In this document: positions 1 through 11,900 of the stretch, piece by piece
Position numbering within the stretch: position 1 is the first letter of the stretch
How the letters are laid out: every line of letters starts with the position of its first letter
Assembly: GCA_903813345.2 (NCBI GenBank)
Contig: CAIIXF020000008.1
Location: 13,936,822-14,000,821 of the forward strand
From: Owenia fusiformis
Lineage: Eukaryota; Annelida; Polychaeta; Sabellida; Oweniidae
Direction: 5' to 3'
Length of the DNA: 64,000 nucleotides
Notes under the pieces: model-generated
Told to the model about the DNA's origin: nothing
Seen by the model: the letters and a program-made list of their open reading frames with translations, nothing else
Database searches by the model: none
Program-made: the position numbers and the translations under genes

Positions 1-1054
1 TGATCTAACATAACATTTATAATCACTTATAATCAAGTATTTGTATATTTAAAGCATGTTTTACTAATTCAGTGCATGAGTATGCAATGCACTGATGCAC
101 TTAATGTGTGTGTGAAATAAGTACTAAGAAAACAAAATATAACGTGTGTATCATAACATATAATACAGGTGTATATAATTAATTGATGAAATAATTTATT
201 AACCGATATTACCTCAGTGCCGTTGACTGAAGTGAGTTGTAAATAATTCTAACATTAATTTATTAATCACATATTTATCATCAAGCATGAACAACATCTT
301 ATTGGAAGATGTTTTAACTGCATGAGATACGATTAACTGCCTCGTGAGAAGTACCTTATTGGAAGGTGCGGTTTGGCAGAATTTAAGAAGAAGTCATATA
401 GATGGCGAAGTTTATTGTATATGAGATGTTAGGTATAGAGATAAGTTAGATAAGTTTAGTCAAGTATCATCATTGCATGTTTTCATACATATTACTCTCC
501 TATTAATCAGATTTACTTACCATATTTAACCATTATAACCCATAATATATTAATCACTAATAAAATAACAAAAAGAAGATGACGAGATGACTTCAGAGAC
601 GAATAGCTCCAACAATGACGAACAAGAGGATCACCAGGTGCCATCTATTAATGAATATGAACGCTGAACGCGGATTATAAGTGATATCGATAGCAAATAT
701 GGACGCTGAAGATGAACCCAGAAGTTGCAGTGATGAGAAAAGAATGGATAGAGACATTAATGATGCGTATCCATCCGCCACGACAATTCATAGACACTTA
801 TAGTGATATGAAGACAGAGACGAAGTGTGCTGATTAGCAGTAAATTAAACTATGAACTCTGGAGCATGAAAGTAATCCTGGTCTTTCACCACATTCATTG
901 GAACCAGGAACCACGTCAACCTAATGGGTTGTTGCGCGGACGGAATGTGGTATATCATCTTAAAAATACAAAATAAAAATAAAATAAATAAATAAATAAT
1001 TTATATTGTAAAGTAAATTAACCAGGTATGGTTAATTTCTAAAGAAGGGGAGAT
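1..1054 (+). other. LTR-retroelement-derived non-coding stretch left of the first LTR
   Basis: No convincing gene is seen. The stretch is AT-rich. Bases 843-958 are a diverged direct copy of 6297-6412; both contain a segment reading CCTGGTCTTTCAC followed by AACCTAATGGG. In both places this segment lies a short way upstream of a purine-rich tract and a TGTTA LTR-like start. It probably represents the 3' internal region of one retroelement family. Assignment is by position and similarity only. Confidence 0.4.
843..958 (+). repeat. Dispersed direct repeat, copy 1 (partner 6297-6412)
   Basis: About 115 bases recur at 6297-6412 at moderate divergence, starting AAATTATGAACTCT and including a GGAACCAGG and an AACCTAATGGG block. 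Each copy sits 100-200 bases before an LTR-like start, so this is probably shared retroelement sequence rather than a host gene. Confidence 0.6.
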
Positions 1055-1679
1055 TGTTATGATTCGGTCAGTGCGTAATTATATTTAACTATATATAATT
1101 ACTTTATTATTTATTTATTATTTATATCCAATATAAAATATCATTTATATTCAGCATATTCAAACATTGTAAAGATCTTGCTGCTTTCTTATGATTAATG
1201 ACTATTTAGACCTCAGTTTGCTTTAGTGCAGGGGAATCCCTACGCTACTATATTCAGCCAAAATAAAGATATATCAGAAGAATTCTGACAAGTTGTTACT
1301 TTCAACAACCAATCACAACTCAGAATTATGATTTGAATCTTGCTTACATAAGCATGAAATCAGCAATATTCTTACTTATATTTGCACAATTTTGACAGGT
1401 AAAATAATGTATTTTACCTGGTATATAAAGAAGTCGGCAAGATGTGTTGAATCAGTAAGTTTTACTCGCTCACTACAATGCTAAACAACTAATGGAAGGA
1501 GGAACAACATCTAAGCTACTGAAGTTCTGCTGAGCGAATCAATTTCAAACAAGAAGGATTGGAAATCAAAATAAAATTGGAAATCAAATCAAAGGAGTTG
1601 TGTTGGATTCAGGAGTCAGGAACCCTGCGAGTACCGAATAACCACAAGATCCCGGAGTTTACAGTTACGATTCGTAACA
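1055..1679 (+). mobile_element. Putative LTR of an env-type LTR retroelement
   Basis: A 625-base segment starts TGTTATGATTCGG and ends ATTCGTAACA, giving the TG...CA ends and short TGTTA/TAACA inverted repeat typical of LTRs. A purine-rich tract (AAAGAAGGGGAGA, 1041-1053) precedes it, as a polypurine tract precedes a 3' LTR. A TATA box (GTATATAAAG, 1421-1430) lies inside. Sequence near its end (GCGAGTACC, then CCACAAGATCC) aligns with the end of the second LTR-like segment at 6499. No primer binding site or target duplication could be confirmed. Confidence 0.55.
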
Positions 1680-1739
1680 TCTAGCTACCGAGGATCAAAT
1701 GAACCAAATGAAAATGCATGTTTCTCGCCTAGAGCAATT

Positions 1740-3972
1740 TGGAAATCTTTCGGCGGGAAAATAACTCTTCAGAGTGAATTGCATGGTTTTATGATATTTG
1801 CAAATAATAAAACCGGTAATGTACTTAACATGGTACGAAATAATCATTTATCTCTTGAACAATTAAGGAATTACATTAATAATGTGAACGTCGAATTGGG
1901 AAAAAGATCCAAAAGTATTGCCGAAATTGACTATAAAGTAAACAATTTAGCTGGAACTACCACGGCTATGTTCAAATATATGTCAGAACTTTTATACAAT
2001 TTACAATTGGCCGAAATTGAGTCATATCGTCTAGTGATGGCTCTAGAACGAATTAATGCGGGATATTTAACTCCTGGACTAATTAATGCCGAAGTGCTTG
2101 GTCAAGCTTTGGGTCAAGTAAAATCGAAATTAAAAGAAAATTACCCCGAGTTTCACATGTTACGCGAAGACGTGCGATATTATTATACCACTAGATTAAC
2201 CTCAGGATTATATGTGAAGGATTAAATATATATAACTCTCAAAATCCCTGTCACTTCAATAAATTTGGTTTTTAATTTATATGAAGTAGATACTTTCGAT
2301 ATACCATTACCTAAAAATTTAGACGAGACAAATGACAAGAAAAATCATTCCGTGATCCTTGAAAATTTGAATAAGTATTTCGGAATAAGTAAACAGCCTG
2401 ACTATTTCTTGGAAATGAGTCAGAATGAGTACAGGTCATGCCGACAAAATTACGATGATACTGCTCAAGTCTTGAATTTAAGGCCAAGGTAAAAATCTAC
2501 TTGTTTAGCGGCATTGTTTGAAGACAATATGGACCAAATAATGAAATTATGTAAATTTCATTATGTAATTGATCACCAAAAAGATGTGAAAATACTAGAA
2601 GTCAATAGAAATGAATAATTGATTTCTTCTTTTAAATCTGGAGAATGGCATATGAAATGTTCTGGCAAACCATCAGTGCAAGTGCCTAGTTGCCAATTAT
2701 GCAAAATTCAATTGCCGTACGAATGCGATTTATTAATTGGAGATATTTATATACCGGAGAGAATTGGGTGCGATGAAAACGTATTAACGCTCAACTATTC
2801 GTATCCTATCAATATACCTTATGTACATTACCTCTTTGGAAAAGAGAGTGTCAAAGATTTATCAGGGGAAACTTTCGATGCTGTGGAATCACGTGCAAAG
2901 CAGCCTAACTTTACAATTCATGAGCATCAATGGAACAGTTAGGAACGATCAAAAAGCTAAAATAAATTTAGAAAAGTTAGCTACAAGTTTAAGAAATGAT
3001 AAACCAATATACTTTGACAAATCGGATCAATTAGCGTTTGAAATAAGTATTCAATTGGAATTTCGGTATTAACATGGATCAGATATTATTATATTGCGCT
3101 TCAGTTTTGACCCTAGTCGCCATTGGGATAGGTTTGATAGCTATGTATCGCATACGCAAGATCTTACTAATAATAGCGGCCTTAAATGTCGGAAAAGCCA
3201 AAGCGCAGAACTTTGGAACTGTGCCAGTCGTTAAAAGTGAAAGCTATACCTCAAGTGCAGGTTACTATGACCATCTCAAAATTGTAAACATGTGGAACTT
3301 AGTAATGTTAACCATTCTCACTGGATATGTGCTAGTGAGATTCGCTATACTAAGTTATGGTTTCTTTAAAAAGTATGTTCAAAGAAAGGTAGAAAGTAAC
3401 GGGGTTAAATTAATAGTTGAATTGAATTCTGTTAATCATCGTGTACAAGCATGTGTACAACAATTACAGGTAGACTTCGCCTGGGTTCAATTAGTGCAAA
3501 GGGGAGAGATATCCAGGGTCAGCGCCTGTCATACTTTATTTAAGAGTTATTTAGATATAGAATGGGGACCGATCAAATTTTTATTGGACAACCAGGAAAT
3601 GAACTTAGAATTGCCAAGACTGGTCTCTTTACCATATGTAAACAGAAGGGTGATATCTCAATTATTATCAGAACCATATGTAATCCGATTTTACTGTGAA
3701 ACTGAAAGAGGAATTTATGTATTGGTTCCCAGGGAAAGGAATAGGGTTTAATACTATGCTTGAATTATATTTCCAGTGGCTCAAGCACAAATCAACCAAC
3801 TGGGCCTGTTTGAACGGGGGTATCCTAGGAGCACGGTGGATGTTGGCACACAAACAGAGGGGGTTGGAAAACCAGAACCTGAAAAGAGGCCAGGATCGCC
3901 GACTTCTGAGCCATCTTTCAAGAGAGTAATTACCAGTGACTATACTCATGTATACACTTATGAGAACTCCTA
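1740..3972 (+). pseudogene. Decayed envelope-like ORF of an LTR retroelement
   Basis: Successive open blocks at 1743-2225, 2265-2492, 2496-2942 and 3074-3751 look like pieces of one coding region broken by stop codons and frameshifts. The upstream blocks are consistent with a cysteine-containing ectodomain. The 3074-3751 block begins with a strongly hydrophobic segment of about 24 residues, has a second hydrophobic segment near residues 75-100, and then a long hydrophilic tail, as expected for a membrane-anchored retroelement glycoprotein. The tail's frame is interrupted again at 3749-3760 but reopens to 3973. No gag, protease or polymerase is seen next to it, so it is either a partial element or an internally deleted one. 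Assignment to an envelope-like protein rests on layout and hydropathy, not on a search. A related non-env accessory ORF is possible. Confidence 0.5.
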
Positions 3973-4649
3973 GACTACAGACTCTTCTGTTTGAGCTCGG
4001 GGCTAGGAACTCATGTTTTATTTTTGTAGACAATATGTAAACTATAAGCGGACATCAAGACTTGCTATTGACTGTTGGAAATATAATGGCTCTATATTGA
4101 AATAGGAAAAGTAAAACCATCGTTTTGGACTACATCGTAGAAAATGAAACTTGATATCACAAAAATCATACATTTACAAACGAAATAAAGCAAATTATAT
4201 TATTCATCATCTGAGAATTTTGTCGTGTGTCCAGGTTTCCAAATTAAAGAAAATCTCACCTCTAACTTAAAAATCCTGAAGGTTAATAAATTTATAACGA
4301 TGTCCGTCCTACAAATAGCAGGTGGTGTGATAAGAAATTTAACCCATAAGTAAAATCCTTCGATGAGTCCCTGGGCGTTGATTCCTGAGGTATCAAGATA
4401 TCTCCAAAATACTAGTGCATATGCCAAAATTTTGAAAATTATCTAAATCATATACGATGTAAAGATGGCGTAGTCTTCCCTTGTGTGCAGAGTTAAACAT
4501 ATATTAAAAACGCAGCTTCGATGCTTGTAGGTAATACCCCTCTATTAATGCTTATAACCTATGAGTTCGCAGTACCAGCGAGTTTGAAAGTCGGTACCCT
4601 TCGGCGGAAACAACTCAGTACGCAGAAGAGACTCTTCCTCTAGTTGCAT
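3973..4649. other. No gene seen; probable retroelement internal or flanking sequence
   Basis: Short open frames only, with no splice-supported coding sequence and no recognisable repeat ends. It continues from the env-like relic. Confidence 0.4.
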
Positions 4650-4996
4650 CACGCCCGGTGATCGTGAATATGGGACGGAGGGGGGGGGGGAGCAGGCAAT
4701 TTCTGCTAGGAAATTCAACAAATCTGGAAGATTTGTTGCTTGATTTATAGCAAAAACGTTGATTTGTCCCTGTTGATTGCCTTGCGCCTTTTTTAATAGA
4801 TCTCATACCTTAGATGCGTATCGTTTCAGAAAAAATCCCAGAAAACCTAATATATTCTTCCATACCGTGCGCCTATCCATTTAGCAATTCAATAGTAAAC
4901 TTTTTCTAGAAAAAATAAATCTTCCAGATTTGTTGAATTTCCTAGCAGAAATTGCCTGCTCCCCCCTCCGTCCCATATTCACAATCACCGGGCGTG
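4650..4996. mobile_element. MITE with ~85-bp terminal inverted repeats
   Basis: The ends are inverted copies: CACGCCCGGTGATCGTG on the left and the reverse complement (with CACAATCACCGGGCGTG) on the right. The inversion continues through a G-tract and an AATTTCTGCTAGGAAATTC block. TGCAT flanks both ends (4645-4649, 4997-5001) as a likely 5-bp target duplication. The interior (from ATTTATAGCAAAAAC) and right arm recur at about 24525-24786, so this is a repeat family. No coding capacity. Confidence 0.8.
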
Positions 4997-5158
4997 TGCA
5001 TATCGCGTTTTGATTAAGATGTAAATATTCAATATCTAAAACCTATTTATTCGTATATATTAACTGATTGATTGATTAAGGTGTAAATAATCAATTGATC
5101 TGAATATATTTATTCACATATATTTAACCACTATATAATCACATATAATCGTATTTAA

Positions 5159-5792
5159 GGTAGAGATTAAAAGGTGGATTGGATCGAGTGGATTGGATTC
5201 ATGTAAAAGGTGGATTGGATCGGGAATCTTCAAAATATGGATTTTTTAGTTGATCTCCCTCTAAGCAATTTCCTCCGGCCTAAAGTATTTTGTGATTACA
5301 TGGGTCCCTTTAAGGAATCGACAAAGCAATGACAAATACATCTTCAATTAGTTGATAGATACTCTAAAGTATTCAACTGCTCTCCCTTGTAAATCAACAT
5401 TAGAAAGACATAATAAACAAAGATCTGTAGATAAGAGCTGTCATTCAAATTGACGTGTGGGTGTTCCCAAGACATTTCTGCCATGTTCTGTTTGAATTGA
5501 AAACAGATGATATGGATCTTCGACTTCAAAAGTCTGCCTTATGATTTGTGAAATGTCTAAAATTACCCTTGGAATGAATAAGATTGTGTATCAGATCACC
5601 TTTCCAGCCTACCCAAGCAAAATAATATAATTTCTATTATTTGACATTGTGGAAGTGAGGAGAGCATTAATCGTCTGATGGGAGATCAATGTAAATTTTT
5701 AAAGGAAAATCCATATTTTGAAGAATCCCGATCCAATCCACCTTTTACATGAATCCAATCCACTCGATCCAATCCACCTTTTAATCTTTACC
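5159..5792. mobile_element. 634-bp non-autonomous DNA transposon, 8-bp target duplication
   Basis: Terminal inverted repeats of about 85 bp start GGTAGAGATTAAAAGG and end CCTTTTAATCTTTACC, and contain an internally repeated AAGGTGGATTGGATCG motif. GTATTTAA is duplicated exactly on both sides (5151-5158 and 5793-5800). An 8-bp duplication fits hAT, P or Merlin-type transposition; the ends are not diagnostic. No transposase frame is present. Confidence 0.85.
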
Positions 5793-5800
5793 GTATTTAA

Positions 5801-6498
5801 CCATATATGTATCATATTGAGTTAGTGAGTCAAATAAGATGAAGTGTACCAAAGGGTACGGTAGATGTCGGGGATTTAAAGGATTAAAACAGTGACATCT
5901 ATGAATAAGGCGTATAATTATACATTGTACATATCATCATTATCATACTATAATCACTATATATTCATTTAAGTGTGATTGTTTATTATAACTAATAAAA
6001 TCTATATACATAATACACTAATCATCCAAGCCGGGGAACTGACGAAGATCAGACGAGGACTCGTAGATGTCGGAAGACACATTCACAGCTGAGGAGGCGG
6101 ATGCCAGGGGATCCCTGAAGTATGCCAGATAATGCCTGTAGCGGATGCCTGGAGCTGAAGGATGTGAATGCTGATCATAGCTAGCCAATGAGGGATGATT
6201 AAGTGATCCTGCTGTTGATGATGAAATGCAGTTCCACATATCCAAGATACACACACACACAGACATTTCCTTGGACATTGACATTCAACATAAAATTTAA
6301 ATTATGAACTCTTGAGTATGAAAGTCATCCTGGTCTTTCACTACATTCATCGGAACCAGGCTCACGTCAACCTAATGGGGTGTTGCGCGACCGGAATGTA
6401 GTTGTATACAAAATATGTGAAACAGTAAAAAAAAGAAGTTATCTTAAAATTTCAAATTAAACCACAGACGAGGCGTCTGTAGTTCAAGTGTGGGGGGT
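5801..6498. other. Retroelement-derived stretch before second LTR-like segment
   Basis: No gene is supported. It includes the second copy of the dispersed repeat (6297-6412) and ends in a G-rich tract (TGTGGGGGG, 6489-6497) directly before a TGTTAC start. Confidence 0.4.
6297..6412 (+). repeat. Dispersed direct repeat, copy 2 (partner 843-958)
   Basis: Diverged copy of 843-958 in the same orientation and the same position relative to an LTR-like segment. Confidence 0.6.
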
Positions 6499-7019
6499 TG
6501 TTACAACCCGCTTTTCAGATTAATTAGTAATTATAATTAATTAATCAATTAATAATTTATATAAATTAATGTAATAATAATCCAAGTGTCTACAGGTATG
6601 AGTAATACAATTATCTCGATGTAAGATCTTCTGTCTAGAACTTAACATAACCTAAATGATTTATAGCAATATAATGTACTGTTTCACCTGTAACAGGTTG
6701 GAACTGGTTATGTATTTATAGTAACAAAACACGATTTTCTGTCAAAAATATAATATTTATGTTTATTATTATCCAATCAAAACCTAGATACAATTTCAAA
6801 TATCTGCAAGCTAAGCGTAATTTAAGCCCAAATTAAAGCAAATATAAGCAATATTTTGACAGAATGAACCAGGAACAAGGATCGGAAAATAAAATCATAA
6901 GGAACACAACTGCGTTAGTTGATTAATAGCTGCGACCTGTGAGTACCAGAGACCCACAAGATCCTGGAAACAGCCCTGAGTGATTATCAGTCACGCCTGG
7001 CCGGTGACACAAAGTGGTG
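6499..7019 (+). mobile_element. Second LTR-like segment, runs to or near the assembly gap
   Basis: Starts TGTTACAACCCGC after a purine/G-rich tract. Its 3' part carries GTGAGTACC and CCACAAGATCC blocks alignable to the end of the 1055-1679 LTR. A possible end is GGTGACA (about 7000-7006), followed by TGGTG just before the gap, which could be the beginning of a primer binding site. The boundary is uncertain. Confidence 0.4.
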
Positions 7020-7519
7020 NNNNNNNNNNNNNNNNNNNNNNNNNNNNNNNNNNNNNNNNNNNNNNNNNNNNNNNNNNNNNNNNNNNNNNNNNNNNNNNNN
7101 NNNNNNNNNNNNNNNNNNNNNNNNNNNNNNNNNNNNNNNNNNNNNNNNNNNNNNNNNNNNNNNNNNNNNNNNNNNNNNNNNNNNNNNNNNNNNNNNNNNN
7201 NNNNNNNNNNNNNNNNNNNNNNNNNNNNNNNNNNNNNNNNNNNNNNNNNNNNNNNNNNNNNNNNNNNNNNNNNNNNNNNNNNNNNNNNNNNNNNNNNNNN
7301 NNNNNNNNNNNNNNNNNNNNNNNNNNNNNNNNNNNNNNNNNNNNNNNNNNNNNNNNNNNNNNNNNNNNNNNNNNNNNNNNNNNNNNNNNNNNNNNNNNNN
7401 NNNNNNNNNNNNNNNNNNNNNNNNNNNNNNNNNNNNNNNNNNNNNNNNNNNNNNNNNNNNNNNNNNNNNNNNNNNNNNNNNNNNNNNNNNNNNNNNNNNN
7501 NNNNNNNNNNNNNNNNNNN
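7020..7519. other. Assembly gap (500 N)
   Basis: Exactly 500 undetermined bases, a conventional placeholder length. Missing PWP2 5' exons could lie here or outside the window. Confidence 0.99.
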
Positions 7520-7739
7520 TTGACATTTTTAGACTTATTTATAGTTAGTCTCATTTTGTTTGTCAGTTAGAGGTTTACATTTTAAACAGTCTACATTTAG
7601 AGTTTAGGTGGCCAAAATAAATACTGGGTAAACTAATAGGTAGCTTTTTTTTAAAATCAGGTTGTTATTAACTACCATAGCAACGTGAGTTTTGAGCCCT
7701 GGTCTCATTATGTTTGTCAGTTAGAGGTTTACATTTTAT

Positions 7740-8102
7740 ATTGTTAGTACCTCAGTTGAAATACTCGATTTTGATTGGTCAACGAGCGGTGAATAATTTT
7801 AACTGTACACCGCGCAATGCATTGCCGGTGAATAATATTCCCAGCATTCCACTAAAATGACGTCATTATCAGACGATAAAATGGCCGCCGCTAGCACTAG
7901 CCGTTTCAAAAATGTTGAAGATGAGGATATTATTAGTCTCTTAGAGAGTAAAGACAGTCAAAATACGAAGAAAAATCTAAAACTTTGTACAAAGCTTTTA
8001 GTGGACTTCGCCCAGGAGAGTAATTTGACTCCATTGAGTGAACTTACTGCCGATATACTGAAATACAACATGAACGTCTCGAGGGTCTGGATCCAACTTT
8101 AA
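7740..8102 (+). pseudogene. Fragment of a Crypton-like / DUF3504-type ORF start with its 5' flank
   Basis: The plus-strand frame 7857-8102 starts at an ATG after GTGAATAATATTCCC-type flank sequence. Its N-terminus contains FKNVEDEDIISLLESK and LLVDFAQES. A short acidic start followed by an 'EDI..LLE.K.S..T' helix resembles the N-terminal core-binding region of Crypton tyrosine recombinases and related metazoan DUF3504 proteins. The frame stops after 81 codons and a palindromic element begins about 50 bases later, so the rest is absent. The family assignment is from memory of the sequence pattern and needs a profile search. Confidence 0.4.
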
Positions 8103-8150
8103 GTCAACTTCAAGGGTCAGAAAAATCTAAGATATTCTTCGGACTAACAA

Positions 8151-8284
8151 AACAATTATAGACCTCTCCATTCGGTTTACTGTCAAAATTATATCCCTCG
8201 ACTGTAAACCTCGACCTACGGTCTCGGTTTACAGTCTCGGGATATAATTTTGACAGTAAACCTCTGGAGAGGTCAATAATTGTA
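8151..8284. mobile_element. Palindromic foldback MITE
   Basis: The ~134-bp segment is a near-perfect hairpin: CAATTATAGACCTCTCC at the left and GGAGAGGTCAATAATTG at the right, with internal arms GGTTTACTGTCAAAATTATATCC. It lies just downstream of the truncated Crypton-like frame and may have interrupted it. Confidence 0.75.
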
Positions 8285-8486
8285 TACAGTCTACCTTTGC
8301 ATCGGAAATATCTGTTTTTAATGATTGTTAACTTATTTCCACTCAGTAGACTTACTGTAAATTGTCTTGTCTAGAGAATCTTCCGTAAGCCAGCAAAATG
8401 TTTATTTAGTGTGCAAGTATATAATCTACCCAGTTTTGGGGTGGTGTAGGGACAATTAATTAGTTTGGGAATTAAATAACCACCCA

Positions 8487-8649
8487 ATTAAACTCTTCAT
8501 TGAAATCTGAACACCTCTCAATGTGAACACTTTTTCTCAGTCCCAAATACGTTATCTCCCATTGACTTACATGTTTATTAACCCCTGAAATATGAACACT
8601 GTCTGTTTTGGCCAGTCCCAGAGGCATTCAGATTGGTCAGGTTTTACTG
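8487..8649. mobile_element. Decayed pogo/Tigger-like MITE (CAGTAAAACCTG family)
   Basis: The right end reads CAGGTTTTACTG followed by TA, and the interior contains the CTGAACACCTCTCAATGTGAACAC phrase typical of the other copies here. The left end is truncated or diverged. Confidence 0.5.
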
Positions 8650-8868
8650 TATCATGTTGCAGTGTGGGTCATATCCACTCGACAGTAGCCCTAGGTGGAT
8701 GTACATGTTTAGAGTCGAGTGTAAAATTGAAGTGCCTTGCCACATTGTCGAACATGAAAAACATGAAATTCACCATTGTTGAATATTATAGAACAAAGTC
8801 AATTTTAAGTACTTTCATGAACTTTTAACTTCCTTTTTAAAGATCCACACTGATGTTGTTTATTCCAG

Positions 8869-8915
8869 AGGGAGAAGCTCTACTGTGTAGCTTGATGAGC
8901 AAGAAGGCAAGAAAA
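8869..8915 (+). pseudogene. Internally deleted tandem copy of PWP2 exon 8979-9078
   Basis: TATTCCAG precedes this 47-nt segment, and the donor GTAAGG follows. Its first 33 nt match the start of the true exon (AGGG.GAAGCTCTACTGTG), and the bases after the donor (CACATTGTCCTATGT) match the true intron start. About 60 nt of the exon middle are missing. It is therefore a tandem duplicate (about 8851-8955 versus 8961-9105) keeping both splice sites. Its 47-nt length breaks the PWP2 frame whether it is used together with or instead of the real 100-nt exon. Confidence 0.85.
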
Positions 8916-8978
8916 GTAAGGCACATTGTCCTATGTCTTACACCAATTCAAGGTTTTACTGTGTGTTGTTTGTTTCAG

Positions 8979-11900
8979 AGGGGGAAGCTCTACTGTGTAG
9001 CCTGATGAGCAAGACTGTTATCCATCACTACCACTTCCACAGACCTATACGTGCCATTAAATTCAGCCCTGATGGAAAGTAAGACACATTGTCCTATGTT
9101 TTACACCAATTCAACACATAATCCATTTTATTATGTCACTACCAAAGTGGTGACATATTGTAACAATTTTTTGTGACAGCGTTTGGTGTCTGGTCGTTGG
9201 AGTTTGGTGTTTGTCATCAGTAACAAATGGCAGGTGGTAAAATTTTGCATGTTAATGCTTAAGCTTTGTTTATTGGGTTCTGGTACAAAACTGTTTTGCT
9301 AACTAAAAATTGAGAAACCTGTTCAAGTTTACCCTATAAAAAGTATTTTTTGGCAAAATTTTGGGTGGTCCAGTTATTGATAAAATAATATTTGTTAAAT
9401 TTTGAGACAACCCCCTAAGATCATTTTATGACAACATTGCTTTTTGGTGTAGGCATTCATATCATAGACCAATATAATATCCAACGATTAGAACAGATGA
9501 ACTATGGATTTAGCAAGAACCAAGCACCAACATGAATTTACTTGTTGACATTTTCATCCCTTCTAGCAATTTTTTTTCAATATTTGAGGAGATCTGGTAA
9601 AAATTGTTTTATTTGGGAAAAACATAAAATATGAGTCCAAATCAATGAGTTGTGCCAAATGCATTACATGGGTAATGCTGTTTTCTACTCATGTCTCAAA
9701 AGATGATATATTATATACTATCATAATAATGAAGGATTTAAAAATTAACCAAGTTAACCTCAGTTGATGTTTTTGTTTTAGGAAGTTTGCAGTTACGAAA
9801 GAGAACATGGTCCAGGTTTTTCATGCACCTGGCAAATCTCCTGATTTTAATCCATTCAACCTATATCGAACATTCTATGGGGCATATGACCAAACAGTCT
9901 GTATAGATTGGACCACTGACTCACAGTAAGTATAACCTCTGAATTCAAATTGTTCAACCTGTATTGAACATTCTATGGGGCATACAGTCTGTATGGATTC
10001 AGTAAGAAAATTCTCACAATACAGTTCAATAACATATACACTTTCTAAATATACATCTAAATAGTTAAATCATCCAGAAATTGTAAGAATTGTGAAAATA
10101 AATTTTTCTTTCAGAGCTTTCTGTGTGGGAGCCAAGGATATGAACACTCGGGTATACGGGACTCATCGATTTCAAAACCTCATCATTTACTCACTAGGTG
10201 GCCACAGTGATTGCATTGTGGGATCATTCTTTGACAACGAATCTCTGGATGTGAGTTATTTCTTTTATTTTTTGAAATTCCCTGTTTAGAACTCTTGTTG
10301 ATATGAGAGGTCTAGCATATTTTAGTAATTGCAACCAAGAGGACATATTTTTATTTAGGCCATATTTTGTCACATTTAGGTAATATTTTGTCACATTAAT
10401 ACCATATTTTGTCACATTAATGCATTTTTAGTCACATTAACACCATGTATTTATGTTTCAGTTATACACGGTGAGTCAGAATGGTCATGTTAACTTCTGG
10501 GAATGTGACACTCAATTAGATGAACTGAAGATTTATGTGGAACCAGAGGAACCATCCTCAGATGAGGAGGATGAGGAGGATGATGTGACTGATAAAAAGA
10601 AAGTAAAAACAGGTAAAGTAGATATACAGGGTGTCAAATAAATATGTACAATCTTTTAATTTTAAGTATGACCTGAATCGATTGCAAACTTCATATTTGC
10701 ACTTTGATGAGATAAACCATTTGTGTCATATTGTGAAAATTATTAAGTTTGCAATTGATTCAGGTCATAGTGTATTTTTGGTATTTTTGTGATAATCAAT
10801 GGAAACCAATGGCCTCTATTTGGTTGGATCTGCTGATATCCTCATGTTAAGTCAATGATGCACATCCCCATATAAGTCAATACAACCTTACTGAACTAAA
10901 TGACCCCTATCTCAGCCTATGTGTGCCCGAGGACTTTAATATTTTCCAAAGAGTTATATGACATTCTATTCTTCATGTAACACCTAAGAATTATTCATTT
11001 TGACCATGGGGGTATTCGCCAATAAACGCACCTCTTCCTTTAAACTTTGCTTAAAATGGCAGAAAATATATAAATTTTCGAAATTTAGGATACCAATATT
11101 TTTTTCAGAAAATTTCCAATACAACTTTTTTAAGTCACGATGAATTAAATCTATATAGTTGAACAATATTTTCAGACTTTGGGGCCTCTAATGATTAATA
11201 AAATGACTTTTTAAATCTCTGAAATCATTTATTTATTTGAAGAGATTGAGTTAATCACCTCTTTTAACTATTCAACTCTTTTAGATTGCATTATTGAGAA
11301 TTTTATCCCTCACCTATTTGCAAGTGACTCCTTCTATGCTAGCTGGGAGAAGCTATTCCTATAATTGTTGATTATTATGCAAATAAAATAGCATTAACCT
11401 CCTTGTTATGTTTTCCCATTTCAGATGAAGTTCGACAAGGGGATGAGAACAAAACGGGAAAAGAGCAGATAAAATACAAACGAATAGCAAAGTAAATCAC
11501 TTCATTTTTCGTAACTCTCTTCTTTTCTTTTGTTGAAGTTAAATTGATCGTGATTTGGTGATGATTTTAATACACTGAACTTTTACCCCAATGGTTATTA
11601 AACCCTATTTAAAAATACATTACATTTGATAGTTCTGCTTTGAAATGACTTGATACATCATTCACTATTTGATGCTTTGTCTGTATATTATTAATGTTGC
11701 AAGTTAACTATTCTTTTATATGTATAATTTAAGTACAACATAGTACTATAGTATGTGCTATATGCATAACGACTTCAAAGTCTGATTGGATGAATTATAT
11801 TTATATTTCATGAACAAAACTGTCAAGACATTTTGAGAGCACAACATCATGAAAGCCCAAAATTGCTTTGTCTGAGATTGTTTTCTTTAATTATTGTTTA

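Noticed and set aside
593-781. Minus-strand frame of 62 codons
   Set aside because: Low-complexity composition, no splice context, lies in retroelement-derived sequence.
1-7019. Missing 5' exons of PWP2
   Set aside because: No stretch here matches the expected N-terminal WD40 region; left unassigned.
6980-7570. Long frames crossing the gap
   Set aside because: Made of undetermined bases; no information.
10453-10641. Separate small acidic protein
   Set aside because: It is the PWP2 exon 10462-10612 read through its donor.
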